From: Chloroflexota bacterium
GTDB taxonomy: Bacteria; Chloroflexota; Dehalococcoidia; Lucifugimonadales; UBA3495
DNA: 50,172 nt
Assembly (NCBI GenBank): GCA_026710825.1
Contig: JAPOQH010000016.1
Coordinates: 1 to 50,172, forward strand
Reading direction: 5' to 3'
Shown: positions 43,150 through 50,172 of the stretch, in pieces
Layout of the letters: each line of letters begins with the position of its first letter
Position numbering within the stretch: the first letter of the stretch is position 1
Position numbers and translations under genes: made by a program
The notes under the pieces: generated by a model
Seen by the model: the letters and a program-made list of their open reading frames with translations, nothing else
Database searches by the model: none
Told to the model about the DNA's origin: nothing

Positions 43150-44226
43150 ATGGATACGCTGACCGGCCATGCTATACTCGCCGACGCCGCAACCGGCGGC
43201 CGGGTTTTTCAGGTGGACGTGGTATTTGACCGGGGAGTGTATCTACCCGAATTGGATCTCTGGCTTGATTCCCTGCGCAAGCGCGACACGTCCGTAGTTT
43301 CCCACGCCCACTCCGACCACATCGCGCGGCACAGCAGCCCGGTGCTGACCCGGCGGACCCGCATCCTGCTGGGCGATTACTATCAGCGGTCCCAACCGGT
43401 TGAACTGGAATATGGGGAACCGCTGGAAACACCTGAGTATTCAATCACCCTGCATCCGGCCGGCCACTGCCTTGGGTCCGCTCAGGCGTTGGTCGTGAAT
43501 CGGCAATCCGGCGAACGGCTTCTGTATACCGGCGACCTCCGCATGCAACCGTCGCCCATCAACGAGCCAGCCGAGGCGGTTCCCTGCGATACCCTGGTGA
43601 TCGAAAGCACTTACGGCCGGCCCGATTACGTCTTTCCGCCGCAGGAGGAGGCCATCGCGACGGCCGTGCGCGTAATCGGCCAGTGGCTGGGACAGGGCGC
43701 GATTCCGGTGGTGCTGGGTTGGCGGTTGGGTAAGGCTCAGGAAGCGCTGCACCACCTGCTCACCGCCGGGTTTGGCGTGGTATGCGAGGAGAGCGTGCAC
43801 GACATCGCCCGCCGGTATGAATCGGGAGGCGTAACGTTTCCGGGGGAGTATCGAGTTTTTGACGGCGATTTTCGCGACGGAGAGGTGGGCATTTTCCCAC
43901 CGGGCCGAAAGTCGCGGGAACAGATCAGCCAGAGCATTCAGCCTGGCCGTTCAGTGCGTTACCTGGAGTTGACCGGATGGGCGGCCGGCAAGGGTGAGAA
44001 ACCCTGGGGGCGGGGGCGCCCGGGAGACTCCAGCCTCCCCTACAGCGACCACGCCGATTTCAGCGACCTGGTTTCCTACGTCGAGGCGGTGCAGCCCAAG
44101 CGTGTGTATACGGTGTTCGGATTCCCCGATCTGGCTGCCCATTTGCGTCAGCACGGTTATGCGGCCAGCCACCTGGGCAAGAACGCCACGCCGGGAGATC
44201 AAGCAATGCAGATGCCGCTGCTATGA
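43150..44226 (+). CDS. Metallo-beta-lactamase/beta-CASP-type protein (SNM1/CPSF-like), DNA-repair nuclease candidate
   Basis: This 358-residue protein has an MBL core with the metal motif HAHSDH (52-57) and HPAGHCLGSAQALV. A later GDLRMQPSPIN and VIESTYGRP (beta-CASP-like motif A) follow, then motif SDHADFSDLV near 300. The same layout is found in ligase-associated exonucleases and in eukaryotic SNM1. It starts about 95 bp after the polymerase gene on the same strand. Its place at the end of the damage operon supports a nuclease role, probably in crosslink or end processing. Substrate and direction are inferred. An RNase J-like function is an alternative. Confidence 0.82.
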   Translation: MDTLTGHAILADAATGGRVFQVDVVFDRGVYLPELDLWLDSLRKRDTSVVSHAHSDHIARHSSPVLTRRTRILLGDYYQRSQPVELEYGEPLETPEYSITLHPAGHCLGSAQALVVNRQSGERLLYTGDLRMQPSPINEPAEAVPCDTLVIESTYGRPDYVFPPQEEAIATAVRVIGQWLGQGAIPVVLGWRLGKAQEALHHLLTAGFGVVCEESVHDIARRYESGGVTFPGEYRVFDGDFRDGEVGIFPPGRKSREQISQSIQPGRSVRYLELTGWAAGKGEKPWGRGRPGDSSLPYSDHADFSDLVSYVEAVQPKRVYTVFGFPDLAAHLRQHGYAASHLGKNATPGDQAMQMPLL

Positions 44227-44244
44227 AATTGCGGCACACAAAAC

Positions 44245-44272
44245 GTAGGGGCGAATGATCATTCGCCCCTAC
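44245..44272. repeat. 28-bp perfect palindrome (REP-like) between convergent genes
   Basis: GTAGGGGCGAATGA followed by its exact complement, without spacer, stands between the MBL gene and the end of leuA. It may act as a bidirectional terminator or transcript-end hairpin, although no T-run follows. It is the second member of the repeat family of 32308 and 46057. Confidence 0.88.
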
Positions 44273-44295
44273 AATCCTTCGATTTCGCTTGCCGG

Positions 44296-45855
44296 CTAGT
44301 CCGGCGTGGTGCCGACGGCGGGCAGCGCGGCTTCCTCATCGGCGGCCAGCATCCGGTTCATGGCGCTGAGATACGCCTGGGCGCTGGCAACGATGATGTC
44401 GGTGTTGGCGCCGCGTCCGGTGAAGATGCGACCACTGTTCTCAATGCGCATCGTTACCGAACCCACCGAGTCGCGGCCTTCCGTAACCGCCTGCACCTGG
44501 AAGTCCTCGATGCGAGCGGTGGTGCCGACCACGCGGTCAATGGCGCGGCAAACCGCGTCCACCGGGCCGTTGCCCGTGGAGGCATCGGTGCGCGTCTCGC
44601 CGTCGGGGCCGATCAGGCGCACGGTGGCGGTGGGAATGTCCTTGTCGCCGCTGGTGAAATGGACCGTCTCCAGTGCGTAAGTCACCGGCTCAGAGGTTGA
44701 GCGGTTCTCTTCGTCCATCAGGATTTCCAGGTCGCGGTCCGTGATCTCCGGCTTCTTGTCGGCTAGTTCGAGGAACCGCTGGTACACACCGGTGACCTCT
44801 TCTCGGTCCAGCGAGAAGCCCAGCGTCTCCAAACGGGCCTGCAGTCCGGCGCGACCGCTGAGCTTGCCCAGCACCAACTGCACGTCGGGCGGGAGGCCCA
44901 CGCGCTCGGGTTTCATGACCTCGTAGGTGGAGCGGTCCTTCAGCACGCCGTCCTGGTGGATGCCCGAGGCGTGGCGGAAGGCGTTCTCGCCGACGATGGC
45001 CTTGTTGGCCTGGACGTTCATGCCGGTGATGCGGCTGACCAGCCGGCTGCTGGGGTAGATCTGGGTGGTGTCAACGTTCAGGTCGACGCCGAAGAAGTCC
45101 TTGCGGGTATCCAGCGCCATGATGATCTCTTCCAGCGAAGCGTTGCCCGCGCGCTCGCCGATGCCGTTGATGCAGCCCTCAACCTGGCGTGCGCCGACTT
45201 CGATGGCGGCCAGGCTGTTGGAAACCGCGAGGCCCAGGTCATTGTGGCAATGGACGGACAGCGTCACGTTCTCAATGCCGCGGACGTTCTGCTGGATGTC
45301 GTTCAGCATGGTCTGGAAGTCCGACGGGATGGCGTAGCCCACGGTGTCGGCGATGTTGATGGTCGTCGCGCCCACCTTGATAACCTCTTCCAGCATCCGG
45401 TAGAGGTAATCTCGGTTGGTGCGAGTGGCGTCCATGGGCGAGAACTCGACGTCGTCGCAGTAACCCTTGGCGCGGGAGACCATGTCGACGGCCATGTTCA
45501 TGACGTCTTCGCGATCCTTCCTGAGCTGGTGCATCTGGTGGATCTCGGAGGAGGACAGGAACACGTGGATGCGGGGCTTCTTGGCGCCCTTGATTGCGTT
45601 CCATGCGGCGTCCACGTCGCCGGCGACGGCGCGGGACAGCGAGCAGATGATCGGCCCTTCCACCTCGTTGGCGATGCGGGAGACCGCTTCGAAGTCGCCG
45701 GGCGAACTGGCGGCGAACCCTGCCTCGATGATGTCCACCTTCATGCGGGCCAGCTGCCGGGCGATCTGCATCTTTTCTTCGACGGTCATGCCGATGCCGG
45801 CAGACTGTTCGCCGTCGCGCAGCGTGGTATCGAGAAACTTTACTTGTGAAGCCAT
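44296..45855 (-). CDS. leuA: 2-isopropylmalate synthase
   Basis: This 519-residue enzyme makes the first committed step of leucine synthesis (2-oxoisovalerate + acetyl-CoA). The TIM-barrel has FLDTTLRDGEQSAG (8-21), the metal-binding VHCHNDLGLAVSN (H202, H204), and HASGIHQDGVLKDRSTYEV. The C-terminal LeuA-dimer regulatory domain (~385-510) confers leucine feedback inhibition. Length and domains are complete. GGAGGGAAAGG precedes the ATG, and an upstream stem (CCCTTTCGGAGGG) overlaps this site. It is the last gene of the ilvB-ilvH-ilvC-leuA operon. Confidence 0.97.
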   Translation of the reverse strand: MASQVKFLDTTLRDGEQSAGIGMTVEEKMQIARQLARMKVDIIEAGFAASSPGDFEAVSRIANEVEGPIICSLSRAVAGDVDAAWNAIKGAKKPRIHVFLSSSEIHQMHQLRKDREDVMNMAVDMVSRAKGYCDDVEFSPMDATRTNRDYLYRMLEEVIKVGATTINIADTVGYAIPSDFQTMLNDIQQNVRGIENVTLSVHCHNDLGLAVSNSLAAIEVGARQVEGCINGIGERAGNASLEEIIMALDTRKDFFGVDLNVDTTQIYPSSRLVSRITGMNVQANKAIVGENAFRHASGIHQDGVLKDRSTYEVMKPERVGLPPDVQLVLGKLSGRAGLQARLETLGFSLDREEVTGVYQRFLELADKKPEITDRDLEILMDEENRSTSEPVTYALETVHFTSGDKDIPTATVRLIGPDGETRTDASTGNGPVDAVCRAIDRVVGTTARIEDFQVQAVTEGRDSVGSVTMRIENSGRIFTGRGANTDIIVASAQAYLSAMNRMLAADEEAALPAVGTTPD

Positions 45856-45903
45856 GATGTTTCCTTTCCCTCCGAAAGGGTCAGCGCTCCTGGTGTGAGC
45901 GGG

Positions 45904-46020
45904 TTAGTTGCTTACGCTTTGATGGGAAAGGTTCGGCAGGCACACGCAGTCCACCGCAGCCAGCCCCGCCAAGACCAGACTGCGATGGTGAACTGCTCTG
46001 CACAGTACCTCCATGCTCAT
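45904..46020 (-). CDS. Possible 38-codon leader peptide or small protein between ilvC and leuA
   Basis: An ATG at 46020 follows a near-ideal ribosome binding site (GGAGG, 6 bases before). The reading frame is MSMEVLCRAVHHRSLVLAGL plus AAVDCVCLPNLSHQSVSN. It is rich in Leu and Val, the products of the operon. After its stop the leader of leuA contains a hairpin (CCCTTTCGGAGGG) that covers the leuA ribosome binding site. This arrangement would suit control of leuA by ribosome stalling, but a chance small frame cannot be excluded. Confidence 0.45.
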   Translation of the reverse strand: MSMEVLCRAVHHRSLVLAGLAAVDCVCLPNLSHQSVSN

Positions 46021-46056
46021 GCGTTTCCTCCAAATATTTCGCTGCGACGGTGGGCT

Positions 46057-46078
46057 GGGGCGAATAATTATCCGCCCC
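46057..46078. repeat. 22-bp near-perfect palindrome (REP-like) in the ilvC-leuA gap
   Basis: GGGGCGAATAA and TTATCCGCCCC are inverted copies with one mismatch. It belongs with the palindromes at 44245-44272 and 32308-32345 by its GGGGCGAAT arm. Confidence 0.75.
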
Positions 46079-46103
46079 TATGGGTCAGGGCCGCAGAGTC
46101 AAA

Positions 46104-47114
46104 TTACTCGATTTCGCGCGGGTTCATCCAGGGCATCATTTCGCGCAGGCCGCGGCCGACCTCGTGGATCCGACTGGTGCGGGCTTCCTGGCGCAGGCGC
46201 AGGAAGTTGTGGCGTCCTTCGTCGCACTCGGCCATCCATTCCTGGGCGAAGGAGCCGCTCTGGATGTCGTCCAGCACGCGGTGCATGTTATCGCGCACGT
46301 GGTCGTCCACGACGCGGGTGCCACGGGTCAGGTCGCCGTACTCGGCGGTGTCGCTGACCGAATAGCGCATGTAGTTGAAGCCGCCCTGCTGGATCAGGTC
46401 GACGATCATCTTGAGTTCGTGCAGGCACTCGAAGTAGGCGATTTCGGGCGGATAGCCGCGCTCGACCAGGGTTTCGAAGGCCAGGTTGATCAGGGCAGTT
46501 ACGCCGCCGCACAGGACCGACTGTTCGCCGAACAGGTCGCTCTCGGTCTCGTCCTTGAACGTGGTTTCCAGCACGCCGGCGCGGGCGCAGCCGATGCCGG
46601 CGGCATAGGCCAGGCCGATGTTCTTGGCGTTGCCGGTGGCGTCCTGGTGGACGGCCAGCAGGCACGGCACGCCGATACCCTGTTCCACGAAGTGCTCGCG
46701 CATACGGTGGCCGGGGGCCTTGGGGGCAATCATCATCACGTCGACCGTCGGCGGCGGCACCACGAACTGGTAGTGGATGGTGAAACCGTGGGCGAACATC
46801 AGGGCTTTGCCCGGCCCGAGGTTTGGCTCGATCTCATCGCGGTACACGTCCTTCTGGACGTGGTCGGGGATCGCGACCATCATGACGTCGGCTTCCTTCG
46901 CAACCTCGGCGACGCTGCCGACCGCGAGGCCAGCATCCCTGGCCGCCTGTCGGCTGGCCGAGCCTTCGTACAGGCCGACCATCACCTTCACGCCGCTGTC
47001 GTGTAGGTTCAAGGCGTGGGCGTGGCCCTGGCTGCCGTAGCCGATCATCCCGACGGTCTTGCCCTCGAGGATCGACATGTCGGCGTCTTTTTCCGTGTAG
47101 ATATTAACTGCCAT
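46104..47114 (-). CDS. ilvC: Ketol-acid reductoisomerase, class I
   Basis: This 336-residue enzyme converts acetolactate to dihydroxyisovalerate with NAD(P)H and Mg2+. The cofactor motif is [13 protein letters not shown] (25-37). Catalytic H109 stands in [10 protein letters not shown], and the metal-binding acidic residues lie in [12 protein letters not shown]. The short form length (~330) and the C-terminal knotted domain are standard. Upstream and downstream gaps are 54 bp (ilvH) and about 250 bp (leuA). The ATG lies after GGATGAACC-type sequence. Confidence 0.97.
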   Translation of the reverse strand: MAVNIYTEKDADMSILEGKTVGMIGYGSQGHAHALNLHDSGVKVMVGLYEGSASRQAARDAGLAVGSVAEVAKEADVMMVAIPDHVQKDVYRDEIEPNLGPGKALMFAHGFTIHYQFVVPPPTVDVMMIAPKAPGHRMREHFVEQGIGVPCLLAVHQDATGNAKNIGLAYAAGIGCARAGVLETTFKDETESDLFGEQSVLCGGVTALINLAFETLVERGYPPEIAYFECLHELKMIVDLIQQGGFNYMRYSVSDTAEYGDLTRGTRVVDDHVRDNMHRVLDDIQSGSFAQEWMAECDEGRHNFLRLRQEARTSRIHEVGRGLREMMPWMNPREIE

Positions 47115-47168
47115 TCTGGTTCATCCTTTGTTGACTCGGCGGGTTCTGGGTCCGCCGGTGATGTTTGG

Positions 47169-47771
47169 TTACACTCCCTCGTAGTGTCCCGGCACGGCGC
47201 TGGCGAGGTCGGCTATCCTGCCGTTCCGGCCAATGACCACCGAGTCGGACCCGACGTCGTCGCTGATATTGCCGGCGGCCTTGCCGCGCACCATGGCGAC
47301 CCGTCCGGTCCGCATGAGTTCCAGTATGCCGAAGGGACGGAGGAGGTCGTACAGGGCGTCGATCTTGTCTTCCTCGCCGGTGATTTCCACCACCAGCGAA
47401 CGGGCCCCCACGTCCACCACCTTGGCGCGGAACAGGTTGGCCATTTCCAGGATTTCGCTGCGGTTGGACGGGGTGGCGCGCACCTTGATCAACGCCAACT
47501 CGCGGGCGACCGCGTCCTCATTGGAAATGTTGGACACCTTCACCACGTCAATCAGCTTGTCGAGGTGCGCCGTGGCCTGTTCAACCGTGTACTGGTCGCC
47601 GGTTACCACGAAGGTGAGGCGGGAGAGCCCCTCCTGCTCGCTGGCTCCCACGGCCAGGCTGGCGATGTTGAAGCCCCGGCGCCGGAACAGGCTGGCGACG
47701 CGGGCCAGGACACCCGGCCGGTCGTTGACCAACGCGACGATGGTGTGTTGCTGGGCGTTATGCGGTTTCAA
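47169..47771 (-). CDS. ilvH: Acetolactate synthase regulatory small subunit
   Basis: This 200-residue protein has an N-terminal ACT domain (IVALVNDRPGVLARVASLF, GFNIASLAVGASEQEGLSR) that binds valine. A C-terminal half (RELALIKVRATPSNRSEILE, VVDVGARSLVVEITGEEDKI) activates the large subunit. The start lies inside the ilvB 3' end (14-bp overlap), so the subunits are made in proportion. Confidence 0.96.
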   Translation of the reverse strand: MKPHNAQQHTIVALVNDRPGVLARVASLFRRRGFNIASLAVGASEQEGLSRLTFVVTGDQYTVEQATAHLDKLIDVVKVSNISNEDAVARELALIKVRATPSNRSEILEMANLFRAKVVDVGARSLVVEITGEEDKIDALYDLLRPFGILELMRTGRVAMVRGKAAGNISDDVGSDSVVIGRNGRIADLASAVPGHYEGV

Positions 47772-49473
47772 TTCCGACCCCCTCTGGCTCCGGTTCTTCC
47801 AGCATCTCGTGGACCGACTCGCCCGCAGGGATCATCGGGTACACGAACTCATCCTCTTTCACCACGAAGTCCACCACGACGGGGCCCGGGGTTTCCATGG
47901 CTTCCTGGATGGCGCCGGCGACTTCCTCCTGCTTGGTAACGCGGATGCCGCGGATGCCGTAAGCTTCGGCCAGCTTCACGAAATCGGGGTTCTTGCTGTA
48001 GATGGTGGAGAAAAAATCCTTGTCGTAGAAAAAGTCCTGCCACTGCCGGACCATTCCCAGCGACCCGTTGTTCAGGATGGCGTATTTGACGTCAATGTTG
48101 TTTTCGACGGCGGTGGCGAGATCGCACAGGGTCATCTGGAATCCACCGTCGCCGGCGATGGACCACACGGTCTTGTCCGGGCGGCCCACCTTGGCGCCCA
48201 ATGCGGCGGGGACCTCGAATCCCATCGCTCCGCTGCCGCCGGAGGTGATCAGCGAGTTCGGTTCCTTGTACCCGTAGTGCTGGGCCGCCCACATCTGGTG
48301 CTGGCCCACGCCGGTGACGATGATGGACTCGCCGTTGGTCTCGTCGGAGAGTTCCTTGAGCACCTGCTGGGGGAGCAGCACGTCAGACTTGCGAATGAAC
48401 AGCGACGGGTGCTCGGCGCGCAGGCGGTCGCACTCCTTGATCCAGTCCAGGTGGACGTTGGACTCGACCCGCTTGATGAGGGCGCGCAGGCTGGCCTTGA
48501 GGTCGCCCAGGACCGGGACGTCGGCGACGACGTTCTTGTTGAACTCGCTGGGGTCAACGTCGAAGTGAATGATCCTGGCGCCCGGCGCGAAGTCGGAGAG
48601 GCGGCCGGTTACACGGTCGTCGAAGCGGGCGCCCAGCGCGATCACCAGGTCGGACCGGTCGATGGCGAGGCTGGCGTAGGCCATGCCATGCATGCCCGGC
48701 ATACCCATGTGCAGCACGTGGTCGGTGGACAGGGAGCCGATGCCCAGGAGGGTCGTGATGACGGGAATCTGGGCTTTTTCGGCGAGGATGCGCAGTTCGT
48801 CCCAGGCCCGGGAGATCAGGACGCCGTGGCCGGCCATGATGACGGGCCGCTCGGCCCGGTTGATCAGGTGAGCCGCCGCCGCTATCTGCTGGGGATCCGC
48901 TTCACCGGGTGGCTCGTATCCGGGCAGGTCGATGGCGTCGGGCCATTCAAACTCGATCTTTTCGCCGGCCAAGACGTCCTTCGGCACGTCGATGAGGACG
49001 GGGCCGGGACGGCCGGTGCGAGCGATGTGGAATGCTTCCTTGATGGCCGGAGCGATGTCGCGGACGTCCATCACCAGGTAGTTGTGCTTGGTCACGGGCA
49101 AGGTGATGCCGGTGATGTCGGTTTCCTGGAAGGCGTCGCGGCCGATCGCGGGGCGCGGTACCTGGCCAGTGATGCAGACAATGGGCACGGAGTCCATCTG
49201 GGCGGACGCGAGGCCGGTGACCAGGTTGGTCGCGCCGGGTCCCGAAGTGGCGGAGCACACGCCGACCTTGCCGGTGGCGCGGGCATACCCGTCGGCGGCC
49301 ATGGCGGCGGCCTGTTCGTGTCGTACCAGGATGTGGCGGAGCTGCGGGTATCCGGAAAGCGCTCCGTAGAAAGGTAATACAGCGCCGCCGGGCAGTCCGA
49401 ATATGGTGTCCACGCCTTCGCGCAGCAGGCTTTCGCAGATAATTTCGGCGCCGGTCATTTCCATGTTCGCCAC
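47758..49473 (-). CDS. ilvB: Acetolactate synthase large (catalytic) subunit
   Basis: This 571-residue thiamine-diphosphate enzyme makes acetolactate and acetohydroxybutyrate, the first step of valine, leucine and isoleucine synthesis. N-terminal part: GLPGGAVLPFYGAL and catalytic E53 (VRHEQAAAMAADGYARATG). The FAD/central domain lies at ~200-330. C-terminal TPP-binding motif is GDGGFQMTLCDLATA to ILNN, about residues 435-462. GGAGTGG precedes the ATG at 49473. It is the first gene of the operon, controlled by a Leu T-box. Confidence 0.97.
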   Translation of the reverse strand: MANMEMTGAEIICESLLREGVDTIFGLPGGAVLPFYGALSGYPQLRHILVRHEQAAAMAADGYARATGKVGVCSATSGPGATNLVTGLASAQMDSVPIVCITGQVPRPAIGRDAFQETDITGITLPVTKHNYLVMDVRDIAPAIKEAFHIARTGRPGPVLIDVPKDVLAGEKIEFEWPDAIDLPGYEPPGEADPQQIAAAAHLINRAERPVIMAGHGVLISRAWDELRILAEKAQIPVITTLLGIGSLSTDHVLHMGMPGMHGMAYASLAIDRSDLVIALGARFDDRVTGRLSDFAPGARIIHFDVDPSEFNKNVVADVPVLGDLKASLRALIKRVESNVHLDWIKECDRLRAEHPSLFIRKSDVLLPQQVLKELSDETNGESIIVTGVGQHQMWAAQHYGYKEPNSLITSGGSGAMGFEVPAALGAKVGRPDKTVWSIAGDGGFQMTLCDLATAVENNIDVKYAILNNGSLGMVRQWQDFFYDKDFFSTIYSKNPDFVKLAEAYGIRGIRVTKQEEVAGAIQEAMETPGPVVVDFVVKEDEFVYPMIPAGESVHEMLEEPEPEGVGIETA

Positions 49474-49511
49474 TCCTGATGGTTTACCGAGTTTGCTGTT
49501 GCCGGGGCATT

Positions 49512-49542
49512 AAAAAACCCCGACCCACGAAGGGACGGGTTG
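49512..49542 (-). terminator. T-box-controlled intrinsic terminator before ilvB
   Basis: On the minus strand the stem CCCGTCCC / GGGTCGGG (one U-U mismatch) with loop TTCGT is followed by GTTTTTT. In the anti-terminated state the 5' arm pairs with the T-box region. Confidence 0.9.
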
Positions 49543-49770
49543 AACTCCCGCGGTACCACCCTTCTTTTTCGTGCCGGGATCGAGAGTGATCCGTGCGCGA
49601 AACTCTTTGTGCACAGCCTTTATCGGGGCCGACCCGCTCACCCTACGCACGCAAATCGTTGCGTTTCAGGCGAGGCGCTCAGGGGCGAGTTCGGAGGTTC
49701 TGGCCGCCGACTTTCACCAACCGTCGGCTCTCTACGAGACCATACACGACCTATTACTCCCCATCACAGC
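49512..49770 (-). promoter_or_regulatory. T-box riboswitch, leucine (specifier CUC), controlling ilvB-ilvH-ilvC-leuA
   Basis: The minus-strand leader has the full T-box order: Stem I base GATGGGGAGTAATAGG (from 49765), AG-bulge/terminal loop stretch AGAGAGCCGACGGTTGGTG, and the specifier segment CGAACTCGCCCC. The 14-nt T-box AGGGTGGTACCGCG lies at 49549-49562, followed by the terminator at 49512-49542. Pairing AGGT/ACCT and GGGG/CCCC around the specifier loop puts the codon at 49687-49689, CTC = Leu, followed by the usual purine. The antiterminator bulge TGGT matches a tRNA ending in ACCA, as in tRNA-Leu. Low leucine charging would open the operon. The same specificity is known for ilv-leu in Bacillus. 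Confidence 0.93.
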
Positions 49771-49788
49771 GAATAGATAGACTGAAAA

Positions 49789-49817
49789 ATCGTATCACTG
49801 GCACATTGCAGTGTCAA
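49789..49817 (-). promoter_or_regulatory. Sigma-70-type promoter of the ilv-leu operon
   Basis: TTGACA (49812-49817) and TACGAT (49789-49794) are spaced exactly 17 bp on the minus strand. Transcription would start near 49782, about 15-20 bases before the T-box Stem I. Confidence 0.85.
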
Positions 49818-49829
49818 TCATACAACGCG

Positions 49830-50172
49830 ACAGCGGGCGAGTAGTTTGCCCCGCCACCGGTGCGGTGCCCAGGTATTGGCAGGCGGATACAACGATCCCT
49901 GCGAACAGAGGTCCCTGCGAAACAGGCGTGGCAGCGGCCGTCAGTCGGCGCGTCACCCTGGCCCGTGGCATGTGGCCCGGTCGGGGGTTGGTGGTTGATC
50001 GTTTCTGGATTTTCGGGTTGGCGTTCTCCTTGAGGGTTTCTGGGGGTTTTTGGTTGGCGGGAGGCAGGATTCGCTTGCATCGTTGTCAGCGTACGGCCGG
50101 GGGTACGCATATTCTTATGCTCGGTATTCTCCGTGGCCCACATCGGCAATCCGCCATGACGTGCCCACCGGG
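49830..50172. other. 343 bp upstream of the ilv promoter, no supported gene
   Basis: Open frames here are of low complexity (Pro/Arg/Gly rich), overlap the promoter and lack ribosome binding sites. I see no RNA gene or repeat of note. Confidence 0.4.

Noticed and set aside
47233-49377. 714-codon open frame on the plus strand
   Set aside because: Antisense to ilvH and ilvB, whose catalytic motifs are complete; no ribosome site or known fold.
49814-50149. 111-codon minus-strand frame at the right edge
   Set aside because: Low-complexity Pro/Arg/Thr protein whose 3' end overlaps the -35 of the ilv promoter; no ribosome binding site.
1-50172. CRISPR array
   Set aside because: No regularly spaced direct repeats of 25-37 bases were seen; the only repeats are palindromes, element-end sites and insertion-sequence ends.

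Overview
This is a G+C-rich bacterial window, most probably from an uncultured member of the Chloroflexota (Dehalococcoidia/SAR202-like). That placement is inferred from gene content and is not proven. The supporting signs are SDR, luciferase-like (LLM), carboxymuconolactone-decarboxylase-like and NHL-type genes, an ilv-leu operon under a leucine T-box, a Gram-positive-type SOS box in front of an ImuB/DnaE2 pair, and no rRNA or tRNA gene that would place it better.

Layout. 1-1406: 3' part of a secreted beta-sandwich (cadherin/Ig-like) protein. 1407-2613: decayed IS5-type transposase remnant. 2614-6113 (minus): a two-component operon of two tandem paralogous membrane histidine kinases and one NarL/LuxR-type response regulator. 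6187-7664: an IS701/DDE-type insertion sequence with matching inverted ends and a twice-frameshifted transposase. 8224-12729 (minus): a full-length Lhr-type helicase. 12974-13726 and 24761-24820: the two halves of one carboxymuconolactone-decarboxylase-family gene. About 13.7-24.76 kb: a compact 11-kb integrated element, all genes on the plus strand, that splits this gene.

The integrated element carries a P4-type tyrosine integrase, a RepA/RecA-fold ATPase, a small unknown protein, large terminase, HNH endonuclease, HK97-type major capsid protein, S78 protease, an unusual connector-fibre fusion, a head closure protein, the portal and a small zinc-ribbon protein, followed by a terminator. No tail tube, tape measure, lysis or repressor gene is visible. 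It therefore looks like a capsid-encoding satellite or minimal prophage rather than a full phage, and it is the most unusual system in the window.

24.9-32.0 kb: genes of catabolic or accessory metabolism (two SDRs, NHL beta-propeller, LLM flavin monooxygenase, solute-binding protein, APH-type phosphotransferase, SAM methyltransferase). 32.4-36.8 kb: a glycine betaine/proline-type ABC transporter operon whose permease is a fused double unit. 37.2-37.5 kb: a STAS anti-sigma-factor antagonist. 37.5-44.2 kb: a DNA-damage island with an SRAP/YedK protein divergent from an ImuB-like gene, DnaE2-type polymerase and a metallo-beta-lactamase/beta-CASP-type protein. A near-consensus LexA box lies 16 bp before imuB. 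44.3-49.8 kb (minus): the branched-chain amino acid operon ilvB-ilvH-ilvC-leuA. It is preceded by a sigma70-type promoter and a T-box riboswitch whose specifier reads CUC (Leu), and a possible 38-codon leader peptide lies between ilvC and leuA. Short perfect palindromes of one REP-like family are scattered between genes at 32.3, 44.25 and 46.06 kb.
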